A model generated the notes under the pieces. The model saw nothing but the letters and a program-made list of their open reading frames with translations, did no database searches and was not told where the DNA came from. Source: an uncultured Labrenzia sp. (lineage in GTDB: Bacteria; Pseudomonadota; Alphaproteobacteria; Rhizobiales; Stappiaceae). Taken from it: a stretch of 42,401 nucleotides of DNA. Position numbers and translations under genes: made by a program. The stretch lies in assembly GCA_937911395.1 (NCBI GenBank), contig CALDSI010000242.1, positions 1-42,401 on the forward strand, read 5' to 3'. This document shows, piece after piece, positions 38,175-42,401 of this stretch. The number at the start of each line of letters is the position of its first letter. Within the stretch, counting starts at the first letter, position 1.

Positions 38175-39032
38175 ATGGCGGAACACCATTACGTTCTGAC
38201 GCTTTCATGCGCGGACAAGCCGGGAATTGTCGCTGCCGTCACCACGGAATTGGCCGATTTCGGCGCGAATATCGCGGAGAGCGACCAATTCTGGGATCGC
38301 GCCACCAATCAGTTCTTTCTCCGCATTGCCATGCTCGCGCCGGAAGGCGTAACTCTGGACAGCGTCCAAAAGGCGCTTGATCCGGTCATCGCCCGCTTTG
38401 ACATGAAAGCAAAGCTTGTCGACACGGCCAAGCGGCCGAAAGTGATCATCATGGTTTCCAAGTTTGATCATGCGATGCTGCATCTTCTTTATCAGATCCG
38501 GGTTGGCTGGCTGGATGCCGAGGTGGTTGCCATCGTCTCCAATCATCCGGACAGCGCCCGAACTGCCGATCATGAAGGCATTGCGTACCATCACTGGCCG
38601 GTGACCAAGGAAAACAAGGCAGAGCAGGAGGAAAAACTCCTGAAGCTGGTCAAGGAAACCGGCGCGGATCTGGTGGTGCTGGCGCGCTACATGCAGGTGC
38701 TGTCCGACAATCTGTCCAAGCGGCTCTTCGGCAAGGTGATCAACATTCACCATTCGTTTCTACCGAGCTTCAAAGGCGCCAAGCCGTATCATCAGGCCCA
38801 TGCGCGCGGCGTGAAGATGATTGGTGCAACCGGGCACTATGTGACGCCGGATCTCGACGAGGGCCCGATCATTGAACAGGATGCAGAACGCGTCAGTCAC
38901 GCCTTGTCGGCAGATGATTTTGTAGCGCGGGGCCGGGATATTGAATCCCGCGTGCTCGCGCGCGCCGTCAAACACCACCTTGAAAACCGCGTGATGATTG
39001 TTGGCAACAAGACAATAGTGTTCACGCCGTAA
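38175..39032 (+). CDS. purU: Formyltetrahydrofolate deformylase
   Basis: YVLTLSCADKPGIVAAVTTELADFGANI (ACT), VLARYMQVLSDNLSKRLFGKVINIHHSFLPSFKGAKPYHQA. Confidence 0.95.
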   Translation: MAEHHYVLTLSCADKPGIVAAVTTELADFGANIAESDQFWDRATNQFFLRIAMLAPEGVTLDSVQKALDPVIARFDMKAKLVDTAKRPKVIIMVSKFDHAMLHLLYQIRVGWLDAEVVAIVSNHPDSARTADHEGIAYHHWPVTKENKAEQEEKLLKLVKETGADLVVLARYMQVLSDNLSKRLFGKVINIHHSFLPSFKGAKPYHQAHARGVKMIGATGHYVTPDLDEGPIIEQDAERVSHALSADDFVARGRDIESRVLARAVKHHLENRVMIVGNKTIVFTP

Positions 39033-39041
39033 GCCCGAAGA

Positions 39042-40016
39042 TCAGACGGTTTCCGGCTCCCGCCCGAACGGCAGCTTGCGGCCGTCTTTTTCAAGTTCGG
39101 AGAAGAGCCAATCCCGAAACAGCCGGATTTTCCGGCTGTTTTTGCTTTGCATCGGGTAGCTCAGGTTCCAGGATTCGCTTTCAATCCGCGAGACCAACTC
39201 AAAAGGTTGGATCAGCTGGCCGTTTGCAAGCGCGTCCCGCACGAAATATGGGGTGAGAATGGCAACGCCTTGCCCGGCAATGGCCCGGTTGGCTTCCAGT
39301 GCCTGAGAGCCCATCCGGCTGGATGGATTTTGGCTAAGATCAACATCTGGCAAGCCGGCATCGGCAAACCACGTTTGCCACCAATGGTCTTCCGGATCGA
39401 TGATTGGCGCCTTCAAGAGATCCGCAGGTTCATGGATTCCGCCAAGTCTTTCGGCAAGCAGCGGAGAAATCATCGGAGTGAATTCGGCCTGGATCAGCTG
39501 GTGATAATAGCACCCCTTGGGTGGTTGATAGCAGGCGGTGATTGTCAGATCACCATCGGTAAAGGCCGGTTTCTCCCAGGGGCCAAACGGAACAAGCCGG
39601 ACGGCAATGGTGGGGTTTTTGATTTGAAACTCGAACAGGCGTGACGACAGCCACGTGACGGCAAACGTCGTGTTGCTGCTGATCACGAGTTCGGACGATT
39701 CTGCTTCCTGGACGTCGTGAAACGTGCCGCGAAGCCGGTCGAATGCGTCAGTTACACCATCTGCGAGCTGTTGGCCGCGCAGCGTCAGCTCAATTTTCCG
39801 GGGTTTTCGCTCAAACAGTGAAAATCCGAGTTTTTCTTCCAAAAGTTTGATCTGGTAGCTGACCGCGGCCTGCGTCATGCCGAGTTCATTACCTGCTTTC
39901 GTGAAGCTGAGGTGTCTTGAGACGGCATCGAACGCCCGGACAGCGGATAATGGGGGCAATGAGGCGAACATGCATAAAAACTCCTTATGCATATCTATTG
40001 TATTTTCATTGGTCAA
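39042..40016 (-). CDS. LysR family transcriptional regulator (GcvA-like)
   Basis: LPPLSAVRAFDAVSRHLSFTKAGNELGMTQAAVSYQIKLLEEKLGFSLFERKPRKIELTLRGQ. Confidence 0.92.
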   Translation of the reverse strand: MTNENTIDMHKEFLCMFASLPPLSAVRAFDAVSRHLSFTKAGNELGMTQAAVSYQIKLLEEKLGFSLFERKPRKIELTLRGQQLADGVTDAFDRLRGTFHDVQEAESSELVISSNTTFAVTWLSSRLFEFQIKNPTIAVRLVPFGPWEKPAFTDGDLTITACYQPPKGCYYHQLIQAEFTPMISPLLAERLGGIHEPADLLKAPIIDPEDHWWQTWFADAGLPDVDLSQNPSSRMGSQALEANRAIAGQGVAILTPYFVRDALANGQLIQPFELVSRIESESWNLSYPMQSKNSRKIRLFRDWLFSELEKDGRKLPFGREPETV

Positions 40017-40071
40017 TCAACAGTCGACACGCGATACATCTCGAAATCATATATAAATTCGAGTGGTTTTC

Positions 40072-40305
40072 ATGACTTCTATCGACTGTAAATGTACCAA
40101 ATCGAGTTTGCACTCAAGATTGGTATTAATCGGATTTATCCATGATTGGTTTTCCGGATGGTATGGCCATCGGCGCAAACGCGCAGTTCTCTCTGAATTG
40201 CCGGCGGCATTGAAACGGGACATTGGCCTTGTGGACACACGCCCAAGCCCGCACAGCCTCCAAGAAAACTGGCGCATTGAGTTCGACAGGCTGCAACGCC
40301 GCTAA
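40072..40305 (+). CDS. DUF1127-like small protein
   Basis: ...WFSGWYGHRRKRAVLSELPAALKRDIGLVDTRP... matches the DUF1127 L-x-x-L-x-x-x-L-x-x-D-I-G-L pattern. Confidence 0.6.
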   Translation: MTSIDCKCTKSSLHSRLVLIGFIHDWFSGWYGHRRKRAVLSELPAALKRDIGLVDTRPSPHSLQENWRIEFDRLQRR

Positions 40306-40365
40306 GTGCGGAGCGCATTACCGGTACCGGGCGTGGATACTTTCGTAGGTTCCGTCAGCTCGTAT

Positions 40366-41103
40366 TTACGCCAATCCTTCATTGAACACCTGTCTCAACT
40401 CCTCGGAGTCAGGGTGTTTTCGTGAAAAACACAAGAAATAGTCCCAGACAACGAAGGATCGGAAACCAAATTCATTGCGATAGCCAAGCTTCTTTTTGAG
40501 ATGCTGACCGGCCGCCTGTCCGGTATGTATAATGTCGACTCGCCCTAGTTCTAGCATCTTGAATCCGTCCGCATCTGTGTCGATGTTGACCAATTGTGCG
40601 CCTTGCCTCTCCATTTCCGCGTTTGGGGCGTATTCAAGAACAGAGGCGACCCGCTGGCCCGCAAGGTCCGCTATGCTCCGAATGTTTTCGACCGGATGCC
40701 CTGTCCGGTAGAAAACGCCGTAGGCTTCCTGGCTGATAGGCGCGCTGAAAAGAAAGTGCTCAGCACGTTCAACGGTATGGGCGCATGTCAGAAGTCCGGG
40801 ATAGTTGCCAGCCTCTGTTTCACGGACCGCTCGGGACCACGGGACATAAACAACCTCTGCCGTAATGCCTTTGCGCTTGAAGGCTTCAACGGTAACTTCA
40901 TGATCAAATCCGAGGCGGCCATCTTCGGGTTCTGCGATATCAAAGGGCGGGTAATCGGTCGCCAAGATGATCACAGACCCTGCAGGATGCCCAAGCGTAG
41001 GCAGTCCGATCGACAACATACCGACCACCAACAGCGCAACCCAGAGCCAGGACCGTATCGCCACCGGAAACGACCTCCGTGAAAAATCGGAACGAGACCG
41101 CAT
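40366..41103 (-). CDS. Orphan transporter substrate-binding (SBP family 3-like) protein
   Basis: ILATDYPPFDIAEPEDGRLGFDHEVTVEAFKRKGITAEVVYVPWSRAVRETEAGNYPGLLTCAHTVERAEHFLFS; no permease or ATPase neighbour. Confidence 0.8.
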   Translation of the reverse strand: MRSRSDFSRRSFPVAIRSWLWVALLVVGMLSIGLPTLGHPAGSVIILATDYPPFDIAEPEDGRLGFDHEVTVEAFKRKGITAEVVYVPWSRAVRETEAGNYPGLLTCAHTVERAEHFLFSAPISQEAYGVFYRTGHPVENIRSIADLAGQRVASVLEYAPNAEMERQGAQLVNIDTDADGFKMLELGRVDIIHTGQAAGQHLKKKLGYRNEFGFRSFVVWDYFLCFSRKHPDSEELRQVFNEGLA

Positions 41104-41201
41104 GGGACCACGAAAACATATAATTTTTTATTGGCAGTTTTCTGTAAGTCGACACCGTGTCTTGAACTACCAGCCCGCAAACACCGGTGCCGGGTAAGCA
41201 G

Positions 41202-41798
41202 TTACAGCATCAGAGCCCAGACAGTCGCCGCGAGCATGGTGAGCGCCATCACAACTGTGATGGAGCGCATCAAGCGGCCTTCGCCAATAAGGGCCAGAAT
41301 AGATACACCGACCAGCGCCCAAAGCGAATGAAAGACCATACCGCCCAAGAGGAAACCGGTCGCCAGGATGGCGGCGTTGGCATGTAGATCCAGTCCGTTC
41401 CCCGCGAAGAAGGTCGAGAACGCGACAAGGCTCATGGCCCATGTCTTGGGGCTTAACGGGTGGATCAACAACCCTTCCCAGAAGGTCAGAAGGGTGGCTT
41501 CACCCTTGGGCCGGATGGTCAGAGAAATGATCCGCCAGGCGAGAAAAGCCATATAAGTCAGGCTCAAAGCCTTGAATACCGATACGATGATGCCACCCTG
41601 CGCCATGATGTGGCCAAGCCCGTAAGCGACTGCCAGGTTCAAAGGCAGCGCACCGATCTGTGAGGCAATGATGACCGGAAATGCCGTCCGGTACCCGGAA
41701 CTCGCTCCGATCGCGAGGAAAGCAAGGTTTCCAGGTCCTGGGGTGCCGGTCATGATGATAACAAAGACCGCGAAGGCCATCAGTGTGGCGGTGTCCAT
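41202..41798 (-). CDS. LysE family amino-acid exporter
   Basis: MDTATLMAFAVFVIIMTGTPGPGNLAFLAIGASSGYRTAFPVIIASQIGALPLNLAVAYGLG; start at 41798 preferred over 41918. Confidence 0.88.
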   Translation of the reverse strand: MDTATLMAFAVFVIIMTGTPGPGNLAFLAIGASSGYRTAFPVIIASQIGALPLNLAVAYGLGHIMAQGGIIVSVFKALSLTYMAFLAWRIISLTIRPKGEATLLTFWEGLLIHPLSPKTWAMSLVAFSTFFAGNGLDLHANAAILATGFLLGGMVFHSLWALVGVSILALIGEGRLMRSITVVMALTMLAATVWALML

Positions 41799-41819
41799 TT
41801 CGGGAGCCTCGTAGAATTT

Positions 41820-41875
41820 CGATACAATCGATACAAAAGCGTATAAGCAATCTCTGTATTGAAATATTGTATCGG
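41820..41875. promoter_or_regulatory. Triple CGATACAA operator candidate between lysE and mocR
   Basis: CGATACAA at 41820-41827 and 41829-41836, reverse complement TTGTATCG at 41868-41875. Confidence 0.6.
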
Positions 41876-41895
41876 TCAATGATAACATTGTTCTC

Positions 41896-42401
41896 ATGAC
41901 AATGTGGGTGCCCAACATCGAGGCGGCTTCCGGGCCGATTTATCTTGCGATTGCAGATGCGCTGGAGGCGGACATTCTGGCCGGGAGCCTGGCTCAGGGC
42001 GACCGGCTTCCACCGCAGCGTGAACTTGCCTATCAGCTCGGCATAACGCTCGGCACGGTAACCAGGGCCTATGCGGAGGCGGAGCGCCGGCGTCTGGTCA
42101 AAGGCGAAACCGGCCGCGGAACGTATGTTGCGCCGGAAAGCCAGAAGGTTTCTCCCCTGATCCCAAAGGAAGGGGAACCGGAGACGTGTGATCTGGCACG
42201 AAATTTTGCCTATCCGTTTCTCAATCCCAGCCTTTCAGATGGGCTGGTTCGCATGGCCAAAACGGCGGGAATTGAGAGCCTCAACGGATTTGTGCCCTCC
42301 GAAGGATTGAAGGCCCACAGGGAAACAGGCGTACTCGTGTTCAAGGACTATGGACTGGACGCGGATCCGGACCGGGTCGCGGTGACTTGCGGCGCACAGC
42401 A
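41896..42401 (+). CDS. MocR/PdxR-type GntR family regulator with aminotransferase-like domain (truncated by window edge)
   Basis: Open to right edge: MTMWVPNIEAASGPIYLAIADALEADILAGSLAQGDRLPPQRELAYQLGITLGTVTRAYAEAERRRLVKGETGRGTYVAP... then start of the aminotransferase-like fold. Confidence 0.85.
   Translation, partial: MTMWVPNIEAASGPIYLAIADALEADILAGSLAQGDRLPPQRELAYQLGITLGTVTRAYAEAERRRLVKGETGRGTYVAPESQKVSPLIPKEGEPETCDLARNFAYPFLNPSLSDGLVRMAKTAGIESLNGFVPSEGLKAHRETGVLVFKDYGLDADPDRVAVTCGAQ

Noticed and set aside
1-42401. CRISPR arrays, prophage, IS elements, tRNA/rRNA genes
   Set aside because: No regularly spaced repeats, integrase/transposase-like ORFs or recognisable structural RNA sequences were found by reading.

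Overview
The window looks like a GC-rich alphaproteobacterial chromosome segment, probably from the Stappiaceae/Labrenzia-Roseibium neighbourhood (inferred from gene content and order, not searched). Most of it is core metabolism: trpF-trpB-trpA-accD-folC, moeB/thiF, hrcA, rph-rdgB-hemW, phaZ, a PBP1A, an OlsB-like acyltransferase, a hybrid histidine kinase, an IlvD/Edd dehydratase, a dpp-type peptide ABC transporter with an argE-like peptidase, and a membrane adenylate cyclase. Further genes are an aminotransferase-BKACE-purU cluster and a divergent lysE/mocR pair. No rRNA, tRNA, CRISPR array or transposase was recognised. The most unusual signals are: (1) a P1B-ATPase-like protein (24250-25818) in which the CPC, DKTGT, TGD and GDGxND catalytic motifs are all altered or missing; (2) the intergenic region behind it, with a roughly 19% GC segment, a 112-nt C-free strand run and a dense cluster of six GANTC (CcrM-type) sites; (3) a trpB ORF that lacks the expected stop and reads through a convergent gene and its terminator, next to an insertion that splits trpB from trpA; (4) a translationally coupled HTH-DUF433-like / PIN-like toxin-antitoxin pair; (5) a class III aminotransferase + BKACE module with paired promoter palindromes; (6) a recurrent GATACA half-site in promoters of the last 6.5 kb, including three exact CGATACAA copies between lysE and mocR.
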